64,000 nucleotides of DNA from Bacillus sp. UNC41MFS5 (GCF_000686805.1 NZ_JMLP01000017.1:1-64000); one strand, 5' to 3'; shown: positions 8,266-18,070, counted from the first letter of the stretch. Translations and numbers: made by a program. The notes: generated by a model from the sequence alone, not told the origin.

Positions 8266-8524
8266 AAATCTAATGTCATTTTCTATTATCTTTTTGGGGT
8301 TATGTATAGTCTTAGGATCTTGGTTAATATCACAGTCTTTAAAGCTACCAAATAAAGAGGAAATAATAAAACAGGATGATAAATTCAGATATGAGTTAGT
8401 TTCACCAAATGAAAGCAACATTATATTATTTGATAAGCAGAGTGGAGACTACTGGAGAAAGTTTATTGAAAGCAGCGGGGGACCAACAAATTGGGAAAAA
8501 CAACAATCACCTGTCTCACCGTAA
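8258..8524 (+). CDS. membrane-anchored or secreted small protein
   Basis: 88 residues. ATG at 8258 overlaps the stop of the hydrolase pseudogene and is preceded by TGGGGGT; longer in-frame starts lie inside the hydrolase. Residues 7-25 form one hydrophobic helix (signal anchor or uncleaved signal), followed by a polar domain (DDKFRYELVSPNESNIILF, DYWRKFIESSGGPTNW). Translational coupling suggests it once functioned with the hydrolase. Family not recognised. Confidence 0.5.
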   Translation: MNKNLMSFSIIFLGLCIVLGSWLISQSLKLPNKEEIIKQDDKFRYELVSPNESNIILFDKQSGDYWRKFIESSGGPTNWEKQQSPVSP

Positions 8525-8569
8525 GAAACTTAAAACAAACTATTGCTAACGGAGACATTTGTTTAAGAT

Positions 8570-8637
8570 CAGAGCTGTCATTTGCGGCAGTCTTTTCTAG
8601 TTCAACGAAAGTGGCAGGTTCGTTAAAGTGCGTTTCA
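8570..8637. repeat. dispersed intergenic repeat, copy 6 (right half)
   Basis: TTTGCGGCAGTCTTTTCTAG, TTCAACGAAAGTGGCAGGTT and CGTTAAAG follow the usual order of blocks. Confidence 0.5.
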
Positions 8638-8653
8638 CACAAAGTTATAGAAA

Positions 8654-8695
8654 AAGCCGATTATCCTACTAACAAAAGGGAAATCGGTTTTTTTT
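8654..8695 (+). terminator. intrinsic terminator
   Basis: AAGCCGATT paired with AAATCGG across a long loop, then eight T. Confidence 0.5.
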
Positions 8696-8734
8696 AGTCA
8701 TCAATATTTAATTAAAAGATCTCGTCGAACAAGA

Positions 8735-9715
8735 TTAATTATGACCAACAATTGGGTGTGGTACATATGGTTCTTCTAGGAACGCCATTTCTTCAGGTGT
8801 TAATTTAACAGATAGAGCACCTACTGCATCTTCGAGATGAGTGATTTTCGTAGCACCGATAATAGGAGATGTTACTGGTTCTTTCTGAAGCAACCAAGCT
8901 AGTGCGATATGAATACGTGGAACACCATGTTTTTCTGCAAGCGATGCAACTCTCTCTACAACGTATCGGTCCGCATCAGCAGTCGCATCATATTTAGATT
9001 TTAGAATGAAATCTGTTTCAGAGCGTTGAGTTGTTTCCGACCAATCACGTGTTAATTTTCCTGATGCAAGTGGGCTATATGGAGTCACACCGATTTTTTC
9101 TTCTTTACAAAGAGGAAGCATCTCTCTCTCTTCTTCACGGTATATGAGGTTGTAATGATTTTGCATCGATACAAAGCGAGTCCAACCATTTTTTTCAGCT
9201 ACATGTAATGCCTTTTGGAATTGCCATGCATACATGGCAGAGGCACCAATATATCTTGCCTTCCCAGCTTTCACCACATCATGCAATGCCTCCATCGTCT
9301 CTTCAATAGGGGTATTGTAGTCCCAACGGTGGATAATATAAAGGTCTACATAATCTGTTCCTAGTCTCTTCAGACTCTTATCAATTTCACTCATGATGGC
9401 TTTTCGAGAAAGACCCGCACCGTTTGGACCTTCATGCATTCGCCCATGTAGCTTTGTTGCAATTACAACTTCATCACGATTAGCATAATCCTTTAAAGCT
9501 CGTCCAAGAAATTCCTCGCTGGTTCCCATTGAATATACATTTGCCGTATCAAAGAAATTGATCCCAAGATCAAGTGCTTTTTTAATAATAGAGCGACTTT
9601 GCTCTTCATTAAGTACCCATTGATGAATCCATTTTTCTGCTTCACCAAAACTCATACAACCAAGACAAAATCTAGATACATCCAATCCTGTATTACCTAG
9701 TTTCACATATTCCAT
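8735..9715 (-). CDS. aldo/keto reductase
   Basis: 326-residue NAD(P)H-dependent oxidoreductase of the AKR superfamily, cytosolic. The catalytic tetrad is visible: Asp56 and Tyr61 in FFDTANVYSMG, Lys88 in IATKLHG, His129 in YIIHRWD. Further family marks are GRALKD, SKLKRLGTDYVDLY-type helix and the C-terminal cofactor pocket PIIGATKITHLEDA. Full length. It is divergent from the AraC-type gene across a 198-base gap, the usual layout for a regulator and its target, so it is probably induced by the aldehyde or xenobiotic sensed by that regulator (inference). Confidence 0.9.
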   Translation of the reverse strand: MEYVKLGNTGLDVSRFCLGCMSFGEAEKWIHQWVLNEEQSRSIIKKALDLGINFFDTANVYSMGTSEEFLGRALKDYANRDEVVIATKLHGRMHEGPNGAGLSRKAIMSEIDKSLKRLGTDYVDLYIIHRWDYNTPIEETMEALHDVVKAGKARYIGASAMYAWQFQKALHVAEKNGWTRFVSMQNHYNLIYREEEREMLPLCKEEKIGVTPYSPLASGKLTRDWSETTQRSETDFILKSKYDATADADRYVVERVASLAEKHGVPRIHIALAWLLQKEPVTSPIIGATKITHLEDAVGALSVKLTPEEMAFLEEPYVPHPIVGHN

Positions 9716-9913
9716 CTATTTATTCCTCACTTTCATTTATTAGCACATTTCGATTTTACTTTGTTATTACACTTTTAATTATGTCACATATATTAAACAA
9801 ACCCTAAACCCATTCGTATCAAGTTTTTGCCTAATCCTATCAAATCACTTTCTCACTTAACGAATATCTAGTAAAATGAAACCATCTAAGTTGAGGGAAT
9901 AGGAGAATAAGAT

Positions 9914-10813
9914 ATGTCTGAGGAAATCGACAAGCAGCATGAACTAGGCAAACTTATTGAGCGTTATACAGGTCAGGATGGTGTTCATCCTACCTCTATT
10001 CCATCATTATTTCTCATTTATGAATCCATTATCACCGAACCTATCTCTAGAGTTAACGAACCGTCCTTTTGCATTATCGTCCAAGGAGAGAAGGAGGTAT
10101 GGTTGGGAGAGGAATGCTTTAGGTATGGCTCTGGTAATTACATTGTTGCATCTGTTGACTTGCCAGTAACGGGTCAAGTTATCAAAGCATCATCCGATTC
10201 TCCATATTTAGCACTTAAACTTGAATTTACATCGAGCGAAATCTTAGAGGTTTTAAGTGACACGGATATTCAATCTGGACAGAGGAAAAATGTGAAACGA
10301 GCGATGTTTATTAGTGAAGTAGAGCCTTCTTTGTTGGATGCGGTTATCAGATTAGCTTGTTTGCTAGACAATCCAAAACATATTCCAATACTTGCTCCAT
10401 TATTTAAGAAGGAAATACTTTATTGGGTTCTACAAGGTCCGAACGGGGAAGCACTGGAGCAAATGGCGATAGAAGGTAGCAATGCCATCCGAATTAGAAA
10501 TGTAATCGAACATATCATTCATAACTATGAAAAGTCTTTTCGAATAGAGGATTTAGCAGAAATAGCGAATATGAGTGCGGCTTCGCTTCATCGGCATTTT
10601 AAAGAGGTGACTGCTATGAGCCCAATTCAGTTCCAAAAACAATTAAGATTACAGGAAGCTAGGCGTTTGTTATTAGCTGAGTCATCAGATGTATCTGATG
10701 TTGCATTCAGGGTGGGCTACGAAAGTCAATCGCAATTCAGTCGAGAGTATTCACGCATGTTCGGCTTTTCACCTAGAGCGGATATAAACAGACTGAGAAA
10801 AAACTATGTTTAA
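9914..10813 (+). CDS. AraC family transcriptional regulator
   Basis: 299 residues. N-terminal AraC_N type sensor domain (about 15-170; PSLFLIYES, EPSFCIIVQGEKEVWLGEE) joined to two helix-turn-helix motifs (about 200-295): FRIEDLAEIANMSAASLHRH and SDVAFRVGYESQSQFSREYS followed by FGFSPRADINR. This is the subgroup often placed next to aldo/keto reductases or dehydrogenases. ATG is preceded by AATAGGAGAATAAG. It is divergent from, and probably activates, the neighbouring reductase gene from the shared 198-base region. Confidence 0.85.
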   Translation: MSEEIDKQHELGKLIERYTGQDGVHPTSIPSLFLIYESIITEPISRVNEPSFCIIVQGEKEVWLGEECFRYGSGNYIVASVDLPVTGQVIKASSDSPYLALKLEFTSSEILEVLSDTDIQSGQRKNVKRAMFISEVEPSLLDAVIRLACLLDNPKHIPILAPLFKKEILYWVLQGPNGEALEQMAIEGSNAIRIRNVIEHIIHNYEKSFRIEDLAEIANMSAASLHRHFKEVTAMSPIQFQKQLRLQEARRLLLAESSDVSDVAFRVGYESQSQFSREYSRMFGFSPRADINRLRKNYV

Positions 10814-11338
10814 ACTAATAAAGTGTATGAATAATCAGCTCAATGAAGTTGAAACCCTCTGAATGATACCTAGACGTATTTTATTGATAAAAATACAGAT
10901 TGTGAAGGATCGTACTTAAAAAATTGAAATGATGATGCTAATCTTTCTAATGTTCTTTTTTTGAACAATCATTGCAATCAATAAAGACGAAGACAAAGAG
11001 ACTTATTGTTGTTAATACAGCAATTAATTTATCCAAGGGACACAACTTCGAGTTCTTATTCTGATACTGGCTTAGGCCATAGCCCTCCTAAAAGGGATAG
11101 AGGAAGCACAATAATCCTAAAATAAGTAAAAAAATAAGTAGTAGGGATAGTACCAGCGAAGCTGTCACCACCCGTAATAAGGAATACCAAGTTAATTTCA
11201 AAAGTTTATCGCTTCTTTTAGGCTTTATCACAGGGTTCTTGCTCTAATGCGTAACATAGCGAACAAATGACTGTTTTCCCGTTATCTGTGCCAGGGTGCC
11301 CAACAAGCTAACACCGCTAAAACTTAGAGTTGAACCTT
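10814..11338. other. intergenic region without a supportable gene
   Basis: Holds the repeat head GATTGTGAAGGATCGTACTT at 10899 and, at 11190-11219, one arm of an inverted repeat shared with 15996-16026. On the - strand a hydrophobic 38-codon frame (about 11104-11200) could be another decayed germination-gene fragment, but has no start and no clear match. Confidence 0.4.
11190..11219. repeat. inverted repeat arm A flanking the gerB genes
   Basis: AGTTAATTTCAAAAGTTTAT then CGCTTCTTTT; the reverse complement occurs at 15996-16026 with about three mismatches. Confidence 0.5.
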
Positions 11339-12454
11339 TTATCGGACGTTTGAAGACTTAGGGCTTTTTTCTTTGTATTTTTTTCGTATAAGAGCGGCAA
11401 ACAACAGAAAAAGCGGAATCATGATTTCTATCAAGGGAACATAAAAAGCCCCAGTCGTAGAAAAATAGTGACCCATATATTGAAGATTGGGAGTTACCCA
11501 TATACTGCATATAACTTGAAGGAAACCAAATGGAAGAACAATCGATTTGTAATCTGACAAATCCAGCCACTGGGCTGTCCCAAGTACAAGGGCGTAATAA
11601 AAAAACGAAAACTTAACAAACACACCGGCTATCCAAACTGCCATGATAATCGCTTCAACATGCTCAAAAAAATCAGCTAGGCTGATATACCTGACTATAT
11701 TCATCACTGGATATAACTCTTGCTGAGTAACCCCGCCAAGTACAAGGACTGAAGCTAAATTTGTAACCACCATGGTCAGGATGATAGCCATAACAGAAAT
11801 CGTCCCCCATTTCCCCACTTTTTCTCGATCTGTCAAAAACGGTAGCAAAAAAGATAGGTAAAGAAGATCGCCAAACCATGCCACAATAAAAAAAGCTCCT
11901 TTTAAAGAAGGTATAAACCCATTACCCATGATCGGAAGTATGTTTCGTGGTTCCATATCAGGCAAAAGCATCAAACTCACCATCAGAAGAGGAATAGTAA
12001 ACAGTGGAAGAAAAACCAATGCTGCGCGCGCCAGCACTTCCACACCGCCTCGTACAGCGAAGGCACAGACTAGAACCATACCGGCAATCACCACTATGAT
12101 CGGAGTTTTAAAAAGTCCGGTAGTGATGATGAACTCGGCATACTCACGTAGAATGAGACTGTTATTGTGAAGGAAAAAAAACAAAAAGAAAATCCCGAGT
12201 GTTTTCCCGCCAAATCGCCCCATAATACGCTCACTATATTGAATGATATTTTCTCCTGGATAAAGCTTGTGCAATTGGAGGACAACAAACACCATCAACA
12301 AACCGATGGGACAGTTCCATATCGGAGATATCCAGAGATCCTGCTTGGCATATGTTGCTGTAATGGATGGAACAGTAACAATGCCTGTAGCCAGGATGGA
12401 CGGATAGATCATAGCACCCATCTGAAAAGCAGATATTTTCCCTTTTTCGATCAT
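11339..12454 (-). CDS. spore germination receptor B subunit (GerAB/YndE type), paralogue 1
   Basis: 371 residues, ten hydrophobic segments, APC-fold transporter-like protein of the inner spore membrane. In GerA receptors the B subunit is thought to bind the germinant. Family marks: start block EKGKISAFQMGAMIYPSIL, YPGENIIQYSERIMGR, R-GGVEVLARAA, central MEPRNILPIMGNG and ALVLGTAQWLDLSDY. ATG is preceded by TGAGGTT. There is no adjacent A or C subunit gene: it is transcribed alone, toward the AraC gene, so it must pair with A/C subunits made elsewhere or be unpaired. Full length. Confidence 0.88.
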   Translation of the reverse strand: MIEKGKISAFQMGAMIYPSILATGIVTVPSITATYAKQDLWISPIWNCPIGLLMVFVVLQLHKLYPGENIIQYSERIMGRFGGKTLGIFFLFFFLHNNSLILREYAEFIITTGLFKTPIIVVIAGMVLVCAFAVRGGVEVLARAALVFLPLFTIPLLMVSLMLLPDMEPRNILPIMGNGFIPSLKGAFFIVAWFGDLLYLSFLLPFLTDREKVGKWGTISVMAIILTMVVTNLASVLVLGGVTQQELYPVMNIVRYISLADFFEHVEAIIMAVWIAGVFVKFSFFYYALVLGTAQWLDLSDYKSIVLPFGFLQVICSIWVTPNLQYMGHYFSTTGAFYVPLIEIMIPLFLLFAALIRKKYKEKSPKSSNVR

Positions 12455-12777
12455 TCTTTTTTAACCTCATTAATTAATTTTTTATTAGTATCTCCTTAAA
12501 ATATTAGGAAAAACATTTTAACGTTCGATAATTATCATTATGATAAATTATTAATTGATTAAATGGTATTTACTCTCATAGTGGCCCCTCAATCCACGAA
12601 TCGTTTCCGTATCCCCTTATATACAGGATTTTTTCTTATCAAGTTAAACCCTTTTGTACACAAAGGAATTTGTAATGCGAAATTTCTGTTAGGAATGACA
12701 TGTATGTTAACTGAACATGTACACATTATTCATAAGTTTTATTACGGCTAGACAGGGATGCGTTCGTATATGGAATA

Positions 12778-13869
12778 TCATGTTGAAACCTTTCTTTTCC
12801 GAGTAAGGGCGATAATGAATAATACTGACGGAATGGTAAATTCAATGGTTATATTAAAGGGAATAGCTGTTGTCCCTAAAAAACGAGAAAATTCTTGCAG
12901 ATTCGGAGCTACCCAAATGCTATATAGTGTAATGTAAATCCCGAGCGGAAAGACAAGTGGGCGATAGTTGCTAAGTCCAAGCCATTGGGAAGTGCCAATT
13001 ACAAGTACATAATAATACATGGATATTTTAACAAATGCCCCAGCAACCCATATAGCGATAACAATAGCTTCTACATGTTCAAAAAAAGTAGCCATACTAA
13101 TGTATCTAACAATGGAAAAGACCGGATAAGTATAACTGGTTATGGACCCTCCCAATATGAGGATGGTAGCGATATTGAGAGCTAACAAGGTTAGCATAAC
13201 ACCAAATACAGAAATGACTCCACATTTCATTCCTTTATCTGGATTAATTAAAAACGGGAGAAGCATTGCGAGAATCTCATAGTGGTTAAACCAGTTTGCA
13301 AGGGGGAGTGCTCCCCTAAAGACAGGTTTCATTCCATCTTCCATTAGGGGAAACATATTCTTGATTTCTATATTAGGAAGAAGCAGGAGGATTACAATCA
13401 CCCAAAGTATCATTACGATAGGGATGAATATCTGTGCAGATCTTGCGATGACTTCTATACCGCCTCGTACGGCGAGAGCGCAAACAAAAATCATACTGCA
13501 TATCACAACAATCAGGGGGGTTTTTGGCATAAAGCTTCCTATGATAAATTCACCGTATTGTCTTATGTTTAAACCATCGGCAAATATAAAATAGCATAGA
13601 AAAAGGAAACCGACTATTTTCCCGAATAACCTGCCAATAATTTGTTCACTGTATTGGATGATGGTTTTCCCAGGGTATCGCTCGTGTAATTTAGATACAA
13701 TATATACGAGAATAAAACCGGTAACTGAAGCGATCATCGTTGAAATCCACAAATCGCGTCCGGCATATGTAGCTACCATTCTGGGTACTAGTAAATCTCC
13801 AGTTGCTACGACTACTGGATACATCATAATTGCCATTTGAAGTGCTGAAATCTTACCTTTCTCTAACAC
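12778..13869 (-). CDS. spore germination receptor B subunit, paralogue 2
   Basis: 363 residues, ten hydrophobic segments. EKGKISALQMAIMMYPVVVA at the start, YPGKTIIQYSEQIIGRLFGK, RGGIEVIARSAQ, IEIKNMFPLMEDG, and YYVLVIGTSQWLGLSNYRP mark it as a full-length GerAB-type protein. Start is GTG with AGGTGAAAGA upstream. Same strand as paralogue 1 and 323 bases upstream of it. The gap between them is AT-rich and contains no gene. Sequence clearly diverged from the other copies in the loops, as expected if ligand specificity differs. Confidence 0.88.
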   Translation of the reverse strand: MLEKGKISALQMAIMMYPVVVATGDLLVPRMVATYAGRDLWISTMIASVTGFILVYIVSKLHERYPGKTIIQYSEQIIGRLFGKIVGFLFLCYFIFADGLNIRQYGEFIIGSFMPKTPLIVVICSMIFVCALAVRGGIEVIARSAQIFIPIVMILWVIVILLLLPNIEIKNMFPLMEDGMKPVFRGALPLANWFNHYEILAMLLPFLINPDKGMKCGVISVFGVMLTLLALNIATILILGGSITSYTYPVFSIVRYISMATFFEHVEAIVIAIWVAGAFVKISMYYYVLVIGTSQWLGLSNYRPLVFPLGIYITLYSIWVAPNLQEFSRFLGTTAIPFNITIEFTIPSVLFIIALTRKRKVST

Positions 13870-14019
13870 ACTCTTTCACCTCAATTATTTGTCCTTCCTT
13901 AACGGTTCGTATATTAATTAAAATACCCTTTAAAATGATCGCTATTCTATTACTTTAGGTAACATCTAATTATGTAAAATAGGCAGGCAAAGAAAATATG
14001 TTATTTTTATTCAGTAATC

Positions 14020-14054
14020 GGGCGCAATCGCAGCAAGAATTGTGCCCTTTCTTT
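14020..14054. terminator. hairpin, possible terminator
   Basis: GGGCGCAAT...ATTGTGCCC with TTTCTTT following on the + strand. The GGGCGC core recurs at 16075 and 53214 and may be part of a second dispersed repeat. Confidence 0.4.
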
Positions 14055-14190
14055 AGGTTAAGGGCCATTATATTGAATAAGAGGTTGCATAAAATCCTAC
14101 TTTTTTATGCAGTCACCAGGATTCTTAGAAACCGAAAACGTTGATGTATCAATTATGTATAAAAAACTGTATAAACGATAAAAAACGAAC

Positions 14191-14228
14191 AAACGCCAAT
14201 CCCTTGATATTATGGGTTTGGCGTTTTT
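14191..14228 (-). terminator. bidirectional-looking terminator behind gerB paralogue 3
   Basis: AACGCCAATCCC paired with GGGTTTGGCGTT (one mismatch), T-rich on both strands; lies just past the 3' end of the truncated gerB gene. Confidence 0.55.
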
Positions 14229-14255
14229 TCTAACTTTATATAGTGTCATGTTATG

Positions 14256-15218
14256 TTAACTTAATATGTATAGGGGATATATTCGTATTATACCGGTCTT
14301 CAGTACAAATGGCTTATAATCTTTTACGTCTAGGCACTGAGCTGCCCCAAGTACGAGCACATAATAAATGGCTGAAATTTTTAGAAATATTCCTGTAACC
14401 CATATAGCCATTACAATCGATTCAAGATGCTCAAAAAATTGGCCGAGACTGATATACCTAGCAACATTCATTACTGGATATATCTGTCCTTTAATAACAC
14501 CATCCAGTACAAAAATCGTAATTAAATTTGTAAACACCATCGTTAGCACAACCGTTACAATAGAAATTATGCCCCATTTCCGTCCCTTTTCTGGATTCGT
14601 CAAAAATGGAAGAAAAAAACTAATATATAAAAAGTCACCCAGCCATGATTGAACTGCAATCGCACCTTTTAATGATGGTAAAATACCATTGCCCATAATT
14701 GGAAGTATATTTTGGACTTTCATATCAGGTAAAAGAAGAAATCCCATTATCAGGAAGGGAAAAACAAATAATGGAAAAAAAGTTTGTGTCACACGTGCTA
14801 ATACTTCTAGTCCTCCGTATGCTACAGACGCGCTGACTAAAACCAGACTAGCTATTACCACTAGTATAGGAGTCTTGGGAAAGAAGTTTGCAATAAACTC
14901 AGCATACTGACGTAGGACAATCCCATTTAAAAAAAGATGGAAAAACAAAAAAATAATTGCAAGGATTTTTGCAGCAAACTTTCCCATTATATGCTCACTA
15001 TACTGGACAATATTTTGCTTTGGATAAAAAATATGCAACTTCCAGAGAATACTCACTACTAGAAACCCAATGATTGAAGCCCATATTGGTGATATCCAAA
15101 GATCTTGTTTTGCTTCTTTTCCGGCAACTGCTGGAAGAGACAAAATAGCTGTGGCTAATACTATAACATATAGTATCATACCCATCTGAAGAGCTGAGAT
15201 TTTCCCATTTTCGATCAA
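14256..15218 (-). pseudogene. spore germination receptor B subunit, paralogue 3, C-terminally truncated
   Basis: 320 residues from a TTG start. It matches the other B subunits from ENGKISALQMGMILYVIVL through YYVLVLGAAQCLDVKDYKPF, then departs (VLKTGIIRIYPLYILS) and stops. About 45-50 residues, including the last transmembrane segment, are missing compared with its paralogues. The start codon lies three bases after the stop of a preceding gerB tail, so it was once the second gene of a tandem gerB pair. Function after loss of the final helix is doubtful. Confidence 0.75.
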
Positions 15219-15221
15219 TAT

Positions 15222-15380
15222 CTATTTATTCCCCTTTTTCCCCTTTATTTTCCAATTGGTCTTATGTTTATTTTTCCTCTTCCGTATAATTGTAATAAGT
15301 AGGGGCAACATTGGTATGAATATAAAAATAAATGTTATATAAAAAGGAGTAATGGTTCATAAATAATGCCCCATAAAATC
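15222..15380 (-). pseudogene. 3' tail of a lost gerB gene
   Basis: The - strand frame ending at TAG 15222-15224 reads DFMGHYL, a TGA stop, then TITPFYITFIFIFIPMLPLL, ITIIRKRKNKHK. It aligns with the end of paralogue 1 (YMGHYFSTTGAFYVPL... LIRKKYKEK). Upstream of it no further gerB sequence is readable. The nonsense codon and missing body make it a dead remnant. Confidence 0.65.
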
Positions 15381-16166
15381 GGTTTTTTTGTCTAAATTTG
15401 ATTATGTAAGGAAATCAGTGTTTCATCTTCCAAAAAAGTAAGCCGAATAGCATAAATTTTAAGCCATACCAGTATGTATCCTAATATAAATCTGCTAACA
15501 AGGCTATTCCTCTAACGATATATAGTACTCCATAAATACGAAATATCTTTTTAAAAATTTTACGCAATTGTTACCGGTTCTCGCTTTTCATTTAATTTCT
15601 CCTTTAAATATTTAAAAACAGGAAAATTTTCACTTTTGTATTTTTTACCAAATAATGTTTTTTATACACTTCCCTACTTACAAGCTGAATCCCTCAGGGA
15701 TATTTTGCTGTAACTACCGATAACACTTGATTTTGTGAACAAAAACGCTCTCCAGTTAAGCCCAGTACCAGTGTTGCTACGATGAGGGGCAAAGTAAGAA
15801 ATAGAATAGCCAAACTCTAAGTGATTTTAGATGTATGACAAAGGGTTTGAATTAATATTGATACATAATAATTATGTGACAGTATTTGTGTAGCACTGTA
15901 TCTGGTGTATTGTGGCGATAAATATAGTGCAAATTGGCACTGTATCTAAACAGATCATTTTTGTTACGGTAATTGTTTAAAAAAGACTGCTTTACAAAAA
16001 GTAGCGATAAACTTTTGATATTAACTTTTTCATGATAATAAAGATAAAAACCCCAGTCATTCTATTCCACAATCGGGCGCGATTGTTGAACAACAAAGGT
16101 AGAAAATGATCAAACTTTTTTATAAAACCCAAAATTCAAGCATGGATAAAGGTTAGTGATGAGTAG
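15381..16166. other. decayed region between gerB genes
   Basis: No intact gene. On the - strand 15427-15591 a frame after AAAGGAGAAATTAA reads MKSENR-stop-QLRKIFKKIFRIYGVLYIVR and is interrupted twice, a possible dead small membrane protein. Around 15740-15815 (-) the frame LFLTLPLIVATLVLGLTGE resembles the last helix of a B subunit and the tail at 17677. 15996-16026 is arm B of the inverted repeat. Confidence 0.35.
15996..16026. repeat. inverted repeat arm B
   Basis: AAAAAGTAGCGATAAACTTT then TGATATTAACT; reverse complement of arm A at 11190-11219. Confidence 0.5.
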
Positions 16167-16280
16167 GAAAAGATTGAAAAAACACATTCCGATAAACCTG
16201 CAGAAAAGTATCCTTTTGATAAAGATTTCCGCGAAGTAATCAGCGAACTAATCGAGTGGAAAAGACAAATAAATAAGTAA
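16167..16280 (+). pseudogene. 3' tail of an unidentified gene
   Basis: Open frame after TAG 16164 reads EKIEKTHSDKPAEKYPFDKD then FREVISELIEWKRQINK and TAA at 16278. It has coding character and its own terminator, but no start. Family not recognised. Confidence 0.4.
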
Positions 16281-16287
16281 GGATATA

Positions 16288-16326
16288 GGTGTCTCAAGAA
16301 GTTTATTTGAGACACCCTTATTTTTT
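16288..16326 (+). terminator. strong intrinsic terminator
   Basis: GGTGTCTCAA...TTGAGACACC, ten-base perfect stem, then a T-rich tail; belongs to the remnant just upstream. Confidence 0.7.
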
Positions 16327-16525
16327 GATGGATTTTGGAGTTTTACTAAAAACCTTTATGCCTTTTTTAGGTAACCCTAGTAAATGACTGTCTTTATTCT
16401 TTTTTATCTTAAGGCTTATTAGTAATGGAAACTCAATAACATGGCGTCTGTCAATGGTAAGCGGACCGAAGGGAGCATTAGGAGTTGACAGACTCACTAC
16501 ACCAAGACCCTATTGTTGTATCAAA

Positions 16526-17626
16526 TCACTCGTTTTGCGCTTTCTGTCGATTTCTATTCCGTAAGACAGCGATAAGTAGCAAGAACGTTGGGATGACCAT
16601 TTCGATTGTCATATTATAAAAAGGTACGATTCTAAAAAAATGGACCAATTCCAACAAGCTAGGGATGGACCAAAAACTAAACAGTATCAATAGAAAACCA
16701 AGTGGTAATATGACCGGTCGACAATTAGAAAGATTCAACCATTGGGTTGTACCTAGAACAAGTGCATAATAATATACTGAGATTTTGATAAACGTACCTG
16801 ACACCCAAATCGCCACGATAACTGGATCTATTTGTTCAAATAAATCAGCGATGCTAATATAACGAACAGCGAACATCACAGGATAGAGATAGTTAGCAGT
16901 ATTTCTTCCAAAGACGAAAAATGTGGTCATATTGAGCAAAACTAAAGTGATCATGATACCAAATATAGAGATGATTCCCCATTTCATCCCTTTTTCTTGA
17001 TCAGTTACAAAGGGAAGTATAAAAGAAATTAGAATGAAATGGGTGAACCACCCCATTGGGGTAATCGCCCCTATAATGGGAGGGGTAATTCCCTTCTCCA
17101 AAATAGGAAGAATATTCTTCGGGTCCATGTCCGGAATAAGTAGAATTACTATTACTCCCCAAAGTAAAACCACAATCGGTACAAAGAATTGGGAAGCCCT
17201 CCCCAATACTTCTATACCACCACATACGGCAAAGGCACAGACGAGAATCATGGTTGAGATAACTACGCTAATCGGGGTTCGGGGAAGAAAGCTACCTACA
17301 ATGAACTCCCCATACTGCCTAATTATTAGGCCATTCACGTGCAGAAAAAAGGATAAGTAAATAATCCCGAGAATTTTACCAGGAATCCGGCCAATAATGT
17401 GTTTGCTATATTGGATAATGGTTTGTTTCGGATACAGTCTGTGTAATTGATAAGCAATAAACAAGGTAAATAATCCCATGAGGGAAGCGATTATCGGTGA
17501 GATCCATAAATCGTTCTTGGCAAATTTTGCGGTAATCCCTGGGAGTAAGAGATCAGCTGTTCCCACTACTACCGGATACATCATTATTCCCATCTGAAAG
17601 GATGAAATCTTTCCTTTTTCCAACAT
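16526..17626 (-). CDS. spore germination receptor B subunit, paralogue 4
   Basis: 366 residues, ten hydrophobic segments. EKGKISSFQMGIMMYPVVVG, YPKQTIIQYSKHIIGRIPGK, CGGIEVLGRASQFFVP, MDPKNILPILEKG, YYALVLGTTQWLNLSNCRPV identify a full-length GerAB-type subunit. It is divergent from the gerA-C-D-B operon with 444 bases between the two starts; that gap contains another gerB tail and both promoters. ATG is preceded by AAGGGGTAAAG. It may offer an alternative specificity to the adjacent receptor by using its A and C subunits (inference). Confidence 0.88.
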   Translation of the reverse strand: MLEKGKISSFQMGIMMYPVVVGTADLLLPGITAKFAKNDLWISPIIASLMGLFTLFIAYQLHRLYPKQTIIQYSKHIIGRIPGKILGIIYLSFFLHVNGLIIRQYGEFIVGSFLPRTPISVVISTMILVCAFAVCGGIEVLGRASQFFVPIVVLLWGVIVILLIPDMDPKNILPILEKGITPPIIGAITPMGWFTHFILISFILPFVTDQEKGMKWGIISIFGIMITLVLLNMTTFFVFGRNTANYLYPVMFAVRYISIADLFEQIDPVIVAIWVSGTFIKISVYYYALVLGTTQWLNLSNCRPVILPLGFLLILFSFWSIPSLLELVHFFRIVPFYNMTIEMVIPTFLLLIAVLRNRNRQKAQNE

Positions 17627-17676
17627 CTTTTACCCCTTATTACTTTTTTATTAGTATATCCATATCATGTAAATAT

Positions 17677-17766
17677 TTAGCCGATCTTAACGATCTCTTT
17701 AAAATAACGACCTACAATTAGGAGTAGTACCAGTGTCACATCAATCAAGGGCAAAGTATGACCTGA
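17677..17766 (-). pseudogene. 3' tail of another lost gerB gene
   Basis: The - strand frame ending at TAA 17677-17679 reads SGHTLPLIDVTLVLLLIVGR then YFKEIVKIG, resembling the last helix and basic tail of the B subunits (for example VPLIEIMIPLFLLFAALIRKKYK). A stop precedes it. It sits immediately upstream of paralogue 4, mirroring the tail upstream of paralogue 3. Confidence 0.45.
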
Positions 17767-18070
17767 TATTCTTGTTTATCTGTGCACAAATATAGCTATT
17801 TTTTGAAATCATTATGTTTTAATACGTTTTAAAAGTTGGTGTGAATTTAATAAACGTTTATATATGTTTTCAATCATATTTGCAAACTTGATATTTCGCA
17901 GTTTCATAGATGTGTTCTTTCTTCCCTTATAAGGTATACCTTCAACGTTATGTTGAAAAGGTTGAAGAATTTCCAATTAGATAGGATAGATTTTCTAGAT
18001 ACATCGCAAGATAAAGATAAGTTTCACCACGATTTTCCATACAACCTTGAACAAAAGGAAGGCGCTGTCC

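Noticed and set aside
16325..16495. - strand frame resembling a GerB tail (APFGPLTID...)
   Set aside because: 57 codons without a clear helix or match in family order; similarity too weak to call.
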